The position numbers and the translations under genes were made by a program. A stretch of DNA of 64,000 nucleotides from Pomphorhynchus laevis (Eukaryota; Acanthocephala; Palaeacanthocephala; Echinorhynchida; Pomphorhynchidae), in assembly GCA_012934845.2 (NCBI GenBank), contig WNNJ02000543.1:310001-374000 (forward strand). Direction: 5' to 3'. Below the pieces are notes generated by a model. It searched no databases and was not told where the DNA came from. It saw only the letters and a list, made by a program, of their open reading frames with translations. Numbering within the stretch: the stretch's first letter is position 1; every line of letters begins with the position of its first letter. This document shows, piece by piece, positions 52,571 to 64,000 of this stretch.

Positions 52571-55500
52571 GTGACAAAAAAAATAAATACAACAGCAGCA
52601 AAAGAGCGTAGAGCTCGTACAGGTTGGGTACAGAGTTAAAAAAATATCAATGAAAATCCGATTGTTTTAAGTTAGTACATTCTTCAGATTTCTCTTGAAG
52701 GACAAAATACTGGAGGCCGAAACCACTTGACTTGGTAGCTTATTCCAGCTTTTCCACGTTCGGTTGACAATTGTGTTAAATCTTCTTCGTGGACGAATGT
52801 GGGTCTTTAACGTGAGGTGATGTCCCCTTAATCTGTTTGAATTTCGAAGTTCGAACAGTTTGCGACAAACATGTTCCCTCTGCCCTTTTTGAACATTAAG
52901 CGCTGTCCACACAAACATTAAATCAGATGACTTTAAAGATTTCTTCACTGTGGTCACACCAAGTGCGTGAAGTCGAAAAATGAATGAGAGCTTGCGTTGG
53001 CTGGGTACAAGATGTGTGGCCTTGCGTAATATGGATTCGTACAGGTTCATCTCTGTCGTAGTTTGAGGGTGGCAGGCAGGTGAAGCGTATCTCATTAAAG
53101 ATAAGACATAAGCATTGTAAATTAATTTAAATCTGGATGCGTCAAGCTGGCCAATGGTCCTTCTAATAATTCCTAAAATTCGACGGCATTTAGCAACTGT
53201 GTGACTGGTATGTGGGATGGTCGATAAGCTTCTATTTACGATCACTCCAAGGTCTTGAAATTGGGGAACTGTTTCAATTTCTTTTCCGTCAATGGTATAT
53301 GACGAATTGATGTGTAGATGTCCGATGTGCATATGTTTCGACTTATCGGGGTTTAATACCAGTCTCCGTTGATTACACCATATCTTAATATTATCAATGT
53401 CTCTCTGGAGTATCATTGGATCTCGGCTATCAATTATTGGTCGCCAAATTTTCAAGTCGTCGGCATATAAACCACATGAACTCGAAATAGCTGTAGTAAG
53501 CTCGTTGATGTAAATAATGAAGAGCAATGGACTGAGTACCGATCCCTGAGGAACACCGCGTCCAGGAGTTCTTGTCTATGACATATGATATTGGCAAATA
53601 CAGTAATCTTCCGATTTCTAAGGAAGACGTTAATCCAATTTAGGAGGGTTCCTCTGATGCCGTACTGTACCAGCGTAATAAGGAGGACATCATCGTATAT
53701 CCAATCAAATGCTTTGCTTAGGTCGAAAAACAAAACATCAACACTAATTCCAGCCTCGGTATATCTGGTCCAATCACTTCTCGCAAGTACGAGATTTGTG
53801 ACAGTAGATCTTCCTGGGCGGAAACCATGCTGGTTGTCGCAGAGTACTTGGTTCCCTTCTAGGTGCCCGATGATTCGTTTAAAAAGCAGTTTCTCTAGCA
53901 CTTTACAAGCAACGCAGGTAAGGCTTATTTGCCGATAGTGTGCTTGCTAGATTACCGTCGCCTTTTTTGTAGAGAGGTCGGATTATAGAACATTTCCAAT
54001 CTGATGGTATACAGCCTGTTGACAAGGAGAAATCTAATATGGTGTGTAAAGGTTCATATATTACTGGTGCAAGTTCCCGAAGAAGAATTGGAGGAATATT
54101 GTCTGGTCCTGCCGCAATTGATCGTGGTAGCTTTAGAAGTTCGTTAAGTACCTCAAATTTATCAAATGGAGTAAATTCGTAACACGGATATTGAGCTGTG
54201 GAGACTCGGGGGCAATACTGACAGGTAGGACTCTCCAGCGTAAATTGATCCAGGAAAATATTGGAAATTGCTTTGCCATCAAATGTGAGCTCACCGGTTT
54301 CCATAAATATAGAGTTGATCTCAGGCGTAGTTGATTTAAATGAGCTGATATGTTTGAACAATTTACTGGGATATCTTTTTGATGATCGACAAAGATTGAA
54401 ACGAAGCACCTACGTTTCTGATGTTTGAGTGCCGTTACTTGATTTCGTAATTCCTTGTAATCAATCCAAGAACAATTCCCTTCTTTGAATTTTTTGTAAA
54501 TTTTGTCTCTTGTCTTAATCATTTGTTTAATCTGCGAGTCAAACCAAATGGGAGTTTTGTGGGATGTGCGCTGACGTTTTAAAGAGGAGAAGTAATGTAG
54601 AGCATTGATCAAGGTAGATTTGAAATTTTCCCAGCACTGATCTATGCCAATTACATATGGATTAGTCCATTCAATGTTTCGAATAGCTTGCGTCATACTT
54701 ACGAAATTCGCTTACGAAGGGATTCAATTCGGGTTTTGCCGAGGGGGTTGTTTTCAAGTGACTTACAGAAAGCGGCAGCCTAATGACACAATGATCACTG
54801 TGGCCAATAGGGGGCTGGGAGAGATTTCATCAATTGTGGGTTCCCCTCGTGATAAGCAGAGGTCTAAAATGGCAGATGATTGCTTCCTCCTTCTAGTGGG
54901 TTCGTGAATATGCTGGGTTAGATTGAGATCGTTGAACATATCAAGGAGATTGGATGATTCAACATCACAACCATGTGTTGAAGTATATAGGCCCCAATTG
55001 ACAAAAGGCATATTTAAGTCTACTAGGATAATGATTGGTGATAAGCTTGTTAGGTGATGTCGTAAAGATATGCTAATCTTTTCAGTTGCGGAGCGCGGAG
55101 AGCGGTAAAATAAACCGATTTTTAGTTTCTGTCTCTCAGGAGAAGATACCGTTGCCCACAGATATTCGTTGTATGAATCATCTGATACTATGCTGTGCTC
55201 GATTATGGTTAACGGTTGCTTGACGTATAATATGACTCCACCTCCTTTTAAGGCGGTTCGATCCGATCGTATAACAAAGTAGTCTGAGATTGAGATTTCA
55301 TGATCAGATATATCGTTGTTAAGCCAGGTTTCGCTCAATGCTATGATGTTTGGGGTCATTAAATTAACGAGACACAATATTTCGTCAAATTTGTTGTACA
55401 TGATTAAACAGTTAGAGTACATTACGGAAATATTATTTTTAGAGTAACGGCAGTGGTGAGGTGTCGCTGTTGGTGTTGAAATGGGATTGATGTTTACGTG

Positions 55501-55740
55501 CTGAATGCACGAATCTGTGCGGCGGAGAGTATCGATGGAACGGTTAGACGGATTCCGAGGCTGAATCGCGTATTTACCCTTCGCCGCACAACTTGAAAAT
55601 TTTTCACAATTAGACTTTTTTCACCGTTTTGAATTCTTTGTTGAAGCTCGTTCTTCGCGGATTTCAATCTGTTTCTATCTTCAGTGCTGAGGTCAGGTAG
55701 AAGTCTGATACTGGAGCCCTTCAACTTAAAGGAATTCTTG
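52571..55740 (-). mobile_element. LINE-C copy, near complete ORF2 with ORF1 end
   Basis: 5' to 3': the ORF1 end (LLPDLSTEDRNRLKSAK, IVKNFQVVRRRVNTR, 55724-55494), ORF2 endonuclease (55422-54763), linker, RT (54400-53450) and C-terminal tail to 52667. A 3' UTR reaches about 52571. It is a sister of 22.9-25.6 kb but a separate subfamily. Several frame breaks. Confidence 0.8.
52667..55422 (-). pseudogene. LINE-C ORF2 remnant (endonuclease and RT)
   Basis: Endonuclease: IIALSETWLNNDISDHE, GGGVILYVKQPL, IILVDLNMPFVNWG (GDFN changed to VDLN) and RRKQSSAILDLCLS. RT: SIAAGPDNIPPILLRE, CDNQHGFRPGRSTVTN, VLFFDLSKAFDWIYDD and CGLYADDLKIWRPI. Tail: FQDLGVIVNRSLST, SFKRNLKNVL. The GVPQG region near 53550 is frame-shifted, as are two other places (near 53902 and 54740). 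The open C-terminal part alone is 286 residues. Confidence 0.75.
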
Positions 55741-55870
55741 ATGATTTGAGGATCGATGAAGTAAAGTGATCAAATGTTTTAGACGCGAATAAATTGAAGA
55801 TACCATCAACTAGCGGTTTAAACCATTCAGGAGAACACGCCGCTGTACGTAAAAGGTGAACCCATTTATT
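55741..55870. other. Upstream part of LINE-C ORF1, not resolved
   Basis: Probably continues the ORF1 of the preceding LINE-C on the minus strand, but no frame is open and no motif is certain. Confidence 0.3.
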
Positions 55871-56137
55871 TGCTAGAACAGTTATAAATTTTCTTGAAAA
55901 TTTTCAAGAAAATTTATAACTGTTCTAGCAGATATAAATTTTCAGTTATAAAACAGTTATAAACAGTTATAACCTATAACTGTTTATAGCAGTTATAAAT
56001 TTGTTCTAGCAGTTATAAATTTTCAGTTATAAAACAGTAATAAACAGTTATAACCTATAACTGTTTATAACCTATAAACAGTTATAAAACAGTTATAAAT
56101 TTTCTTGAAAATTTTCAAGAAAATTTATAACTGTTTT
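55871..56137. repeat. Palindrome cluster with 60-bp and 52-bp perfect palindromes
   Basis: 55871-55930 is a perfect 60-bp palindrome, centred on gaaaattttc. 56086-56137 is a perfect 52-bp palindrome with the same centre. Between them lie repeated acagttata/tataactgt units (for example 55960-56085) that can also pair with one another. The sequence should extrude cruciforms. It leads directly into the hammerhead-like core at 56152. Confidence 0.85.
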
Positions 56138-56151
56138 AGCAAATTACAATG

Positions 56152-56205
56152 CTGATGAAGGTTTAAGAACCGAAACGTTCGAATATTAAAACTTTTTGTT
56201 GATTG
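56152..56205 (+). ncRNA. Hammerhead-like core, probable PLE terminal fragment
   Basis: CTGATGA (56152-56158), A, a 4-bp stem ggtt/aacc with loop taag (56160-56171), GAAA (56172-56175), then cgttcgaatattaaaa. The form CTGATGAAGG...CCGAAACGTT is what I know from the terminal repeats of Penelope-like elements. Stem III would be cg/cg with a mismatched closing pair, and stem I is not found, so activity is doubtful. No PLE coding sequence adjoins. Confidence 0.45.
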
Positions 56206-56745
56206 GTGTTAATAAGATTGGACCCAGAACGCAGCCTTGTGGTGCACCACAGGTGATTGCTTACCACTTAGATATACAACCTTTAATGCGCAGGGCAAAG
56301 TAACGATCAGTTAGGAATGATTGAATCCAAGTTTTAACGCGACCGTCAATCCCACATAGCGATAGTTGATTGATAAGAATACGGTGTACGACCCTATCAA
56401 AAGTCTTTGATGAATCGAAGAAGAGCGTGTCCACTCCCGTTCCTGCTTGAACCGCATTCGACCAACTATTCCGGGAGAATACAAGGTTAGTTACCGTAGA
56501 ACGGTGAGGTCTGAAACCGTGCTGGACATCGTTGAATATGTTATTGTCTTCTAGATGTGAACTTAATGTACGAATCAGAATTTTCTCCATTACTTTGCAC
56601 GCAATAGAAGTTAGACTTATGGGACGATAATTGTTAGTCTGATTGCTATCACCCTTTTTGAACACTGGGCAGATTATAGATCTTTTCCAGTCATCCGGTA
56701 AACTTCTAAAGTATAGAGAACTCTGGACCATTTCGTGAATGTGTC
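56206..56745 (-). mobile_element. LINE-C RT fragment
   Basis: 156 open residues (56731-56261): DDWKRSIICPVFKKGD, NNYRPISLTSIACKVMEKIL, DVQHGFRPHRSTVTN, TLFFDSSKTFDRVVH. It stops just before GVPQG, where the minus strand gives CGAPQGCVLGPIL-like residues near 56235. Palm aspartates beyond this are absent because the palindrome region begins. A moderately decayed copy of a third LINE-C subfamily. Confidence 0.75.
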
Positions 56746-56765
56746 TTGAATGTCGTTAACATTCG

Positions 56766-57060
56766 CTAGAACTCATGGGCTGTGACCCCTGATGGTCCAG
56801 CACCTCCATGTGTCTTCAAGGAAGCAGCAATTATACAATCCGCGTCTATCACGGTAAAGACAACGTCATGATGAACGACACAATTTGGCAGTGACCTTTG
56901 CAGCAATGCTTCCTGGTCAACGTTCATGCCCTCCGGATGCATTTCACTTAATATCTCACGTACACTACCTCCGTTAAAATCATCGTCCCAAGATTGTCGT
57001 ATATAATTCAGCGATAACTTGCTAGTTGAATCCAAGCAGTTGGATGGTAATTCTGTATGT
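56766..57060 (-). mobile_element. RT-E N-terminal fragment
   Basis: 89 open residues with SVREILSEMHPEGMNV and THGGAGPSGVTAHEF, homologous to 50290-50480 (SVRQILIDKHPQ, KGSAGPSGMDAKAW). The RT does not follow; LINE-C adjoins at 56760. Confidence 0.7.
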
Positions 57061-57559
57061 TAATTATTTTCTATGTTAATAATTTCTCAAACTTTTTAAA
57101 GGTCAACATTAAGTTCATTGAATAATTAATATATGATTACAAGGAATTAAAGAAAACCTTAAATCTTCAAGCATACTGATAATTTCTGAATATAATAAGC
57201 TGATTACAAGAATGATTAAAAGCAAGAGCATGAAAGGTAGCCAACTAACTGCAGATGAATCCAGTTCATTGATTCCGAGCAACTCATATCAGTTTGAACG
57301 TCACGAATGCCATGCGATTCGAGCAAATGCGGTTTGACTGTTGTAAAGTTAACATTTGCTGCTGCTTACAAAATATTATGGCATTGAAGTTTATAGGCAG
57401 TTCGTGTGCATCATCGTTATCTAGTGTTTTCACATTAATTCGGGTGGGCTTGGTTCAAGCTGATTCATCTACGCTTTTCGGCTGTGAAGATGGGGAACTT
57501 TCAACGATATTAAAGTAAAAGTTGGTGTAATAGAAATGCAAGTCTTTCATCTCTTTCAT
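57061..57559. other. Stretch with no recognised feature
   Basis: AT-rich to 57290, then more balanced, with a 74-residue open frame at 57294-57518 that I do not recognise and do not trust as a gene. Confidence 0.5.
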
Positions 57560-59205
57560 CTGTCATAACTCTTTCATCTTATCCATGTCTCACCTACCCA
57601 AGTCTCATCGGTCCTAGTGTCCTTGCCCTGCAAGGCATCAACTGCCGATCCCCTGCCTACCAACATACTTAAATCCATATGCTCACAGATATCCACTTTT
57701 ATCACAACCTTTGTTAACTCGTCCATCCGCAGTTGTATCTTCCCTTCACACTGGAAATCCGCAATCGTTCGTCCCCCCTTAAGAAACAAAGGATCGACCC
57801 CTCCCTTCACTCTAGCTATCGTCCTATTTTACGACTCCCTACTCTTTCTAAGCTCTTAGAATGCCTCATCTTAATACAGATCAACGCTTATCTCTCCTCA
57901 TCCAATCTATACCCTCCTTTCCGATCCGCTTTCCCCTCTAATCACTCCACAGAAATCGCCTGCATGAAACATTACAACGACTTACTCATTTCTCGAGACA
58001 AGACTCTATATAGTGTTCTCATCTCCCTCGACCTCTCCTCCGCATTTGACATTGTCGACCACTTCGTACTCCTTTATCGCCTTCGTTATGATAACGGCTT
58101 TTATTTTTCCTCCGTAGCATGGTTTGCCTCATATCTATCCGACCGTTCCTTTCGCGTCTGTGCTAGTTCATCATCCTCCCCTCCCATCCCTATCTTTTGC
58201 GGGGTCCCACATGGTTCAGTCCTAGGTCCCCTGCTTTTCTCTCTTCTGCTTGGCGATCTCTCTCGGATTATCAAACCTTTTTCCTTTAACGTCATGCAAT
58301 ACGCCGATGACATCCTCATCTATGCTCATGCACTCGCACATAGCATACACGATATCGCAATTCTGCCTCCAACTGTCTTTCTTCTATCTACGAACGTCTT
58401 TCCAATCTCTATCTCGTTCTAAACCCCGACAAGTCTAAAATAATGTGGATCCTCCCCCGTAAACCAAACATATCTCCTCCCACTGTATCTTTAGCCTCAT
58501 CGATCATTCCCATAGTCCACAATCTCACTTTCTTAGGCTTCCATTTCGATGATCACCTTTCCCTTAAACTCTTCGTCCGTGACAAGGTTCGCTCGTCTAA
58601 CTTAATTCTCCGTGACATCCGCCGTATCCGCCCCCTTATCGACTTCCATTCTCCTATGTCTCTTCTTTCATCGCTTATTTTTCCTAAAATCGATTACTGC
58701 CTTAGCCTTTTCGCCTATTCTCCAAAATCCATCATCCTACCCCTACAACGAATAATCAACACCGCTGTTTGAGTGCTCTTTCGTCTCCGTCGCTTCGACC
58801 ACACATCCACATATTTTGCCCAACTCTCCTGGCCCACCATCCACATCCGCATCAAACTCCGCCTTCTTCTCGTTACTTTTCGTCTCATCGCTGTCGGCTC
58901 CCCATCGTTCATCAACCTTCCTTTCTTAGACGACACTCGCCCCACCTCGCTATCGCTGCTTTCCCGTCATACCCTCTTACTCCACGTTCCTAATTACTCC
59001 AACAACTACGGTCTCCGATCCTTCCTCGTCGTTGCCTCACTCGCATGAAATCAACTCCCTCTCGACATCCGCCGCGCTCCCTTCTTTTTAACATTCAAAC
59101 ACCTCATCCGTTCACACCTTCTCGACACATGATTTACATTTTTGTTTTGTTATGGTCATGTAAGCGTTCGCTGGTACGCATTTGCCACGTTAAAGCAAAG
59201 CGCAG
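57560..59205 (+). mobile_element. LINE-B (B2) copy, RT to 3' end
   Basis: Blocks in order: PLPTNILKSICSQIS, YRPILRLPTLSKLLE, LISLDLSSAFDIVDHF, GVPHGSVLGPLLFSLL (PQG changed to PHG), VMQYADDILIYAHALA, LNPDKSKIMWILPRKP, NLTFLGFHFDDHLSLK, SWPTIHIRIKLRLL, NQLPLDIRRAP and the 3' end. Frame breaks lie near 58350 and 58768. 5' truncated. Close to the 34.6-36.4 kb copy. Confidence 0.8.
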
Positions 59206-59630
59206 CAGTGATATCTCTCGATGCGATTTAACTTTCTAGAATCAAGTTTTCTTTAAACAAAACGGTTATTAATACTGATAATCAACTTACAGTAGATTCA
59301 CTCAATAATGTGATGAGCGTTATTGCTGTGATATGTATGTATCAATAGTGTCGATTCTAGTTTTACATCATTGATACCTCCTAGTACCTTTATGATCCAT
59401 GATCAGACAAATTCCGTTGCTCTGTTACAATCAAGTTATCCAAACCAACTTCCAAAAATTAACTATATAATCTCTCATTTCCTACTTTCTCTAATCACTC
59501 CTCGAACCACGATTAATGTATCCGCAGATTACATCCATCTATAAGACTTGTCACTCATCAACTTATGTCTAATAATCTAACTACATCACATCATATGCAA
59601 ATTAACTCTGCCAACACAACCCTTTAACCG
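59206..59630. other. Spacer, nothing recognised
   Basis: Mixed composition, no open frame of note. It may hold the 5' UTR of the next LINE-B. Confidence 0.4.
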
Positions 59631-62335
59631 AATGAACCTACATAAAGCACAAAATTCACATTATGCTCTTTGTTCATCTGTCAAATCGACAAATTTCAGC
59701 TTTTCGGTTAAGCATCTACTATTTTTAATCCTAATCGCCATTTATTACTTCAGGTCTATCCCACCACACATACCTTATTCTTCAACTGTTCGTAAGCGTC
59801 ATGTTTCTCGCAAATGTTACATCATTTTGAAAAATACACCTATTTTTGATCAAGTACAATCTCGCCTTGATCGCGATGTTAACGTATTTTGCTCTATTCT
59901 TAATCTTCTGACTCCTGTAAATCACCCCTCAATTAATGAAATCAAATCCTTATCTCTCTTTAGATTAAGATCTCTCTTTTTGATACCACCTACCTTCTTT
60001 CATTTATTGATGTACCGAAAGATCGCTTCCAAGCCTCATTTATTCTGTCCATAAGCTTTATACTACTATCTTCTACCTCCGATAGGATGTTTCCTGATCA
60101 CTCACCACTTGACATCGCCAGCCTCGCATCTGTTCGTGATGAAAAATTTACTCGTGAATGTAACGGTGAATATTCGGTAATAATCAAATAGATTTATGGA
60201 AATTTTCGTGTCATTCTACTCCTACCCAAAATTTAACAGAGACCACTATCCCATCCTCGTCTTCTTTGATCTCCTAAACATTCGCTACATCGCGAATCGG
60301 TATCGCGAATCAATTCGACTCAGTACTTGACCTCTTCTTCAAACAGTCTTTAAATCTGTTTTTGCCTCACTGAATTTGATAGTAATTTCAGCTTTTCGGT
60401 TAAACATCTACTATTTTTAATCCTAATCGCCATTTATTACTTCAGGTCTGTCCACCACATACCTTATTCTTCAAGTGCTCGTAAGCAGTTTGCATTTATT
60501 GATGTACCGAAAGATCGCTTCCAAGCCTTATTCATTCTGTCCATAAGCTTTATACTGCTATCTTCTACCTCCCATAGGATGTTTCCTGATCACTCACCAC
60601 TTGACATCGCCAGCCTCGCATCTGTTCGTGATGAAAAATTTACCCGTGAATGTAACGGTGAATATTCGGTAATAATCAAATAGATTTATGGAAATTTTCG
60701 TGTCATTCTACTCCTACCCAAAATTTAATGGAGACCACTATCCCATCCTCGTCTTCTTTGATCTCCTAAACATTCGCTACATCGCGAATCGGTATCGCGA
60801 ATCAAGTCTACTCAGTACTTGACCTCTTCTTCCAACAGTCTTTAAATCTGTTTTTGCCTCACTGAATTTGATAGTAATAAAATTCTATCTGATATCTTGA
60901 TAGTAATGACATCTTAATTCGACGCCTACGTTCTTTTGATCATTCTGTCATCGATAGGTTCAGTTCACAATCATCTGATAGTGTATAATCCAGTAATCGT
61001 ACTTTGCAGAACTATCTGATCTCACATATCTTGCTCTCTTCCACTCCTTCTTTTGTACCGGTTGATATCAACATTCGATTAAACAGTCCTTGGCTGCTTG
61101 ATACCCAAAAACTTATCAGTGCTTTTATCAATTGTTAATATTTTACCGTGACTTTGCTACCCACTCTACTCACATTCTTGTTGGTGTTTTGGATTTAATC
61201 GCTGTTCCTAATAGCATATCTTCCTCCGATGTTCTCTCTACTTTAGATCTCGTCCTATCTGACCATTTTCATGTCATTCTGTTTTCCTGTTCTATACTCT
61301 TATTTCTCTGCATCAACTTTATGCGACGACCGTGGAAACGTCTCAATCTTTCCTTTTTATTTTTCAAATAATTGTATCTTCTCTTATATCCTTGTCTTTC
61401 ACTCTTCAACGTCCGAACTATCTGTCTTATCTCTTTGATTCTGAGCTCTCTTCTATACTTGACAATATTCTTCCATGCCAACTCTTTACTTCACGTCAAA
61501 CGTACTATTCACCATGGTTTGACTATGACTATATGCGTTTGAAGTATCTTCTACGTCGTTCGTCTAGAACCTAGCTTCATTATACATCAAGCGCTCACCA
61601 ACTTCTATTCCCATTTATATTCACAACAACTATTTAGCTCTTCGAAGGTATCACTGTTCCCTCTTGTGAATTAAGTATTTGCTCTTTTGGAAGAGCAAGC
61701 TTCTATCTTCCTTTACCTCAACATCTAAATGGAATACTCTAAACACTATACTGTCGCGTTCTACCTCTGTTAGCACTCTTGATCCACATAATTTTTATGT
61801 TTATCTTCAATCGAAGCTCGACTCAATTATCATAGGCATGCATTTTTTTCCTATCTCGTCTTTGCTGGATATTTGCCTGCCTGAACTCTTTCATATTACT
61901 GTATCTGTCTACGAGGTTTCTCGTATGCTTTTACTTTACCTATCAAAACATCTCCTGCTGATTCTCTTCCTACTTATATACTAAAGTTATGGTTATTCAA
62001 CTTGCTCCTTTCTTAACATCATTGTTACCTATACCATCCGTAGTAGCTAATTTCCTCCTGCTTGGAAATCCGCCATAGTTCGACTACTATTAAATCCCTC
62101 TCTTGATCTCTTGTTGTCTTTCTCACATCGCTCTATCTTTAACCTTCCAACTATCTCCAAACTTCTTTAACGTCTTCTATTGAACAAGGTTAACATATAT
62201 TTCTCTTCGTCCAAACTATATTCTCCTTTTCAATCTGCTTTCTCATCTCAACATTCTACTGAGCTGTCCTTTCTTCAAAGTTTGCTCTTAATTACTTCTT
62301 GCTCGTGATTAGAAACTGCAGTGTCTTAATTTTCC
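59631..62335 (+). mobile_element. LINE-B relative (subfamily B3), heavily decayed
   Basis: The ORF1 block RKCYIILKNTPIFDQV with QSRLDRDVNVFCSIL (59810-59900) matches DRCVIVTNI and LQARLNHDVSAFRSIL. The endonuclease end has HILVGVLDLIAVPN (near 61170) and DLVLSDHFHVI. The linker has YLSYLFDSELSSILDN and YYSPWFDYDYMRLKYL (61420-61550). RT remnants with PADSLPTYILK-like and YSPFQSAF-like residues reach about 62330. Strongly AT-shifted and frame-broken throughout. It contains a tandem duplication. Confidence 0.6.
59693..60874. repeat. Tandem duplication within LINE-B3, second unit with internal deletion
   Basis: Unit 1 at 59693-60383 and unit 2 at 60384-60874 both begin atttcagcttttcggttaa and end tcactgaatttgatagta. 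Unit 2 lacks about 200 bp corresponding to 59800-60000. Elsewhere they are about 97 percent alike by eye, so the duplication is much younger than the element. Confidence 0.8.
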
Positions 62336-62439
62336 TTAACCTTCGGCGTTTGACATTAAATTATTCTGATTCCAATTTTGATGATTTAATTGATTTTTCT
62401 GAGGTACATGATAAAACTAGCAAAACCTTTACGTTATCG

Positions 62440-64000
62440 GAGACTTCGCTTTATATTGGTTAATCAAACGTTAAAAGTCTTTAATCTCAATTTCCTTGCT
62501 CGACCATATTGCTGATAATCATTATGATATATTCTGTATTTCAGAATCTTGGTTACATAGTGGCATCTCTGATAATCTGTTTAATGTTGTAGGTTATAAG
62601 TTAATAAGAGCGGATCGCTTTCCTGGTATGCGAGGTGGAGGAGTTGTAGCATTCGTTAAACACGATCTCTCAACATCAAATATATCATATCTTTGGGACT
62701 CTGAGTGGTCATATGTGTGTCTGTCTTTTACTGTTAATCATCAATTGTTAAAATTAAATGTTTGTGTTGTTTATAGATCTCCATCTTTCACTTTGATAAC
62801 AGATCGGCTTAAGGATTATTTATCTAATTTTTATTCATCCCAACGATTTGTCCTTTTAGGTGACTTCAACCTTCCGAATGTAGATTGGAATATGAATGGG
62901 TATCAACCCTGCTCAGGCGTATCAAAACAATTTCGTGATTTATTTCTTGCTGACCTACTTTTAGTGCAACATTGTAGAGAACCAACTCATGCCAACGGTT
63001 CTACTCTAGATCTTGTGTTTACAAGATGTACTGGAGATATCGACAGTATTGCGTATTATCCTCCTCTTGGTAACAGTGATCACTGTGTTCTCTCCGTTAA
63101 ATTAGTGTCCAAGATCGTTTGTTGGTCAAAATTGGGTTATCCAAAACGAAATTGGACTCGGGTGGATACCCAACATTTCTTAGTTAATTTCTATAACATT
63201 TTTTATCGTAGTTATAGGGCTACTACTGTTTCAGATCTGCTGACCATTCATTATAACGTTTTCTTAAATTTGTCAGATAAGTTCGCTCTGAAACGGAGAA
63301 CTTTCATGAAGTCCACTAGCCCTCAGTGGTTTGATCATGAACATCGTGCAGTGTTGAAACTGCGCAATGCCCTGTGGCTATTACTCAAACCCATCCTGAA
63401 AACTTAGATAGGTATCGGTACGTGCGCAACCTCTGCAATAGATTGAAAACACATAAGCGAATAGCATTTGAAGATGGTATTGCAAATTGCATCGGGAATC
63501 AACAAAAGCGTTTTTGGTCATATGTGAAAGGTTCAAGGCTACTTCCCTCTAATATAGCATTCATTACTTCCGGTGAATATGTTTATTCTACTGAGTCTGA
63601 AATTGCTGAATGCCTAGCGGACAGCTTCCATTCTCCATCGATTATTGTTTCGGATATTTACTCTTTAAAATGGTATCCCATTCAAATATTACTCAGAATC
63701 TCGTTAGGCCAATCAGCGCATCTGAAGTATTGCACCTAATCACCAGGCTTGACCGATTTCGCTCTCCTGGTCCAGATGATATTTCATCTTACCTAATTAA
63801 TGCGGTTGGACCTGCCCCAAGTAGTGTTTTAGCTCATATATTTTCATTTAGCCTGAATTATTCGTGGATTCCTGCAATATGGAAGTCTTCTATTGTTGTG
63901 CCAATCCATAAAAAATAGCCAGCAACTTCTTGTTTAGATTTTCGCCCTATCAGTTTGACCAGTGTTCTCTCTAAATTACTAGAACGAGTTATTGCCAAAA
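62440..64000 (+). mobile_element. LINE-C copy running off the right edge
   Basis: Endonuclease in one open frame of 303 residues (62496-63407): IFCISESWLHSGISDN, GGGVVAFVKHDL, VCVVYRSPSFTL, VLLGDFNLPNVDWN, GSTLDLVFTRC, GNSDHCVLSVKL. After a frame change near 63390 come RYVRNLCNRLKTHKRI and the RT start FRSPGPDDISSYLINA (63750-63810), and after further breaks FRPISLTSVLSKLLERV at the edge. The endonuclease catalytic residues are intact, so this is one of the younger LINE-C copies. Confidence 0.8.
62496..63407 (+). pseudogene. LINE-C ORF2, endonuclease part
   Basis: 303 residues open from an ATG that is probably internal; the true start may lie upstream of 62440. It keeps E of SESW, D and N of GDFN, and the SDH block, which are the catalytic residues of the APE-type nuclease. 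The frame is lost in the linker at about 63407 and continues in another frame from 63374. Confidence 0.7.

Noticed and set aside
57294-57518. 74-residue open frame
   Set aside because: Cys/Ser-rich with no motif, neighbouring frames equally open, no homologue recognised.
1-64000. CRISPR arrays, operons, ribosome binding sites, rRNA genes
   Set aside because: None seen. The repeats are transposon fragments or minisatellites, and the sequence is eukaryotic.

Overview
The window looks like AT-rich nuclear DNA of an invertebrate animal. The reasons are a SETDB1-type histone methyltransferase, several clades of animal retroelements (RTE, CR1/L2-like, R1/Jockey-like, Penelope-like), and the absence of operons or bacterial signals. 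I cannot place the species. Most of the 64 kb is a nested graveyard of retroelements, as in pericentromeric or subtelomeric DNA. Family names used here are my own. LINE-A is R1/Jockey-like with two ORFs. LINE-B is L2/CR1-like with a shared hairpin 3' end. LINE-C is CR1-like with an LYADDLKIW-type reverse transcriptase (RT). RTE is an RTE/BovB-like LINE. RT-E is an RT with a C-terminal Cys/His finger and a PD-(D/E)XK-like domain. PLE is a Penelope-like element with a GIY-YIG endonuclease. Repeat D is the 3' part of a second, apparently endonuclease-less Penelope-like family. Repeat F is a tandem repeat.

Layout. 1-660: RTE and LINE-C scraps. 661-10140: repeat D, a dead LINE-A copy (1222-5055), a dead LINE-B copy (about 5123-9560) and a LINE-C scrap. 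10500-10778: a small CD225/dispanin-like gene. 11155-15370: a D copy, then SETDB1-like gene 1 (12033-14516), then another D tail. 15371-20610: a LINE-B 3' end and an apparently intact LINE-A (about 16441-20480) inserted in a D copy. 20840-25880: D, two head-to-head LINE-C copies and a tRNA-like stretch. 25905-27620: D pieces and tandem repeat F. 27620-36361: RTE and LINE-B copies, recombined with one another. 36362-38100: a Ty3/gypsy fossil. 38546-43970: D, then a decayed LINE-C with LINE-B nested in it. 44620-47100: SETDB1-like gene 2, followed by D. 47950-52570: RT-E, PLE, RT-E. 52571-57060: LINE-C copies, a palindrome cluster and an RT-E piece. 57560-64000: LINE-B and LINE-C copies, the last running off the edge.

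The only genes that look alive are the two SETDB1-like genes, the two ORFs of LINE-A and perhaps the CD225-like gene. The SETDB1-like genes are intronless in their coding part. Their first 140 or so codons have diverged strongly, while about 1.6 kb in the middle is nearly identical, a pattern that suggests gene conversion. Each has a Penelope-like D repeat within about 200 bp to 1 kb. SETDB1 proteins deposit H3K9 methylation and silence retroelements, so a duplicated silencer embedded in retroelement-rich DNA is the most interesting biological theme here. A second theme is structured RNA: repeat D can form a conserved pseudoknot, and four sites carry hammerhead-like cores (CTGANGA, short stem, GAAA), at least two of them in Penelope-like ends.
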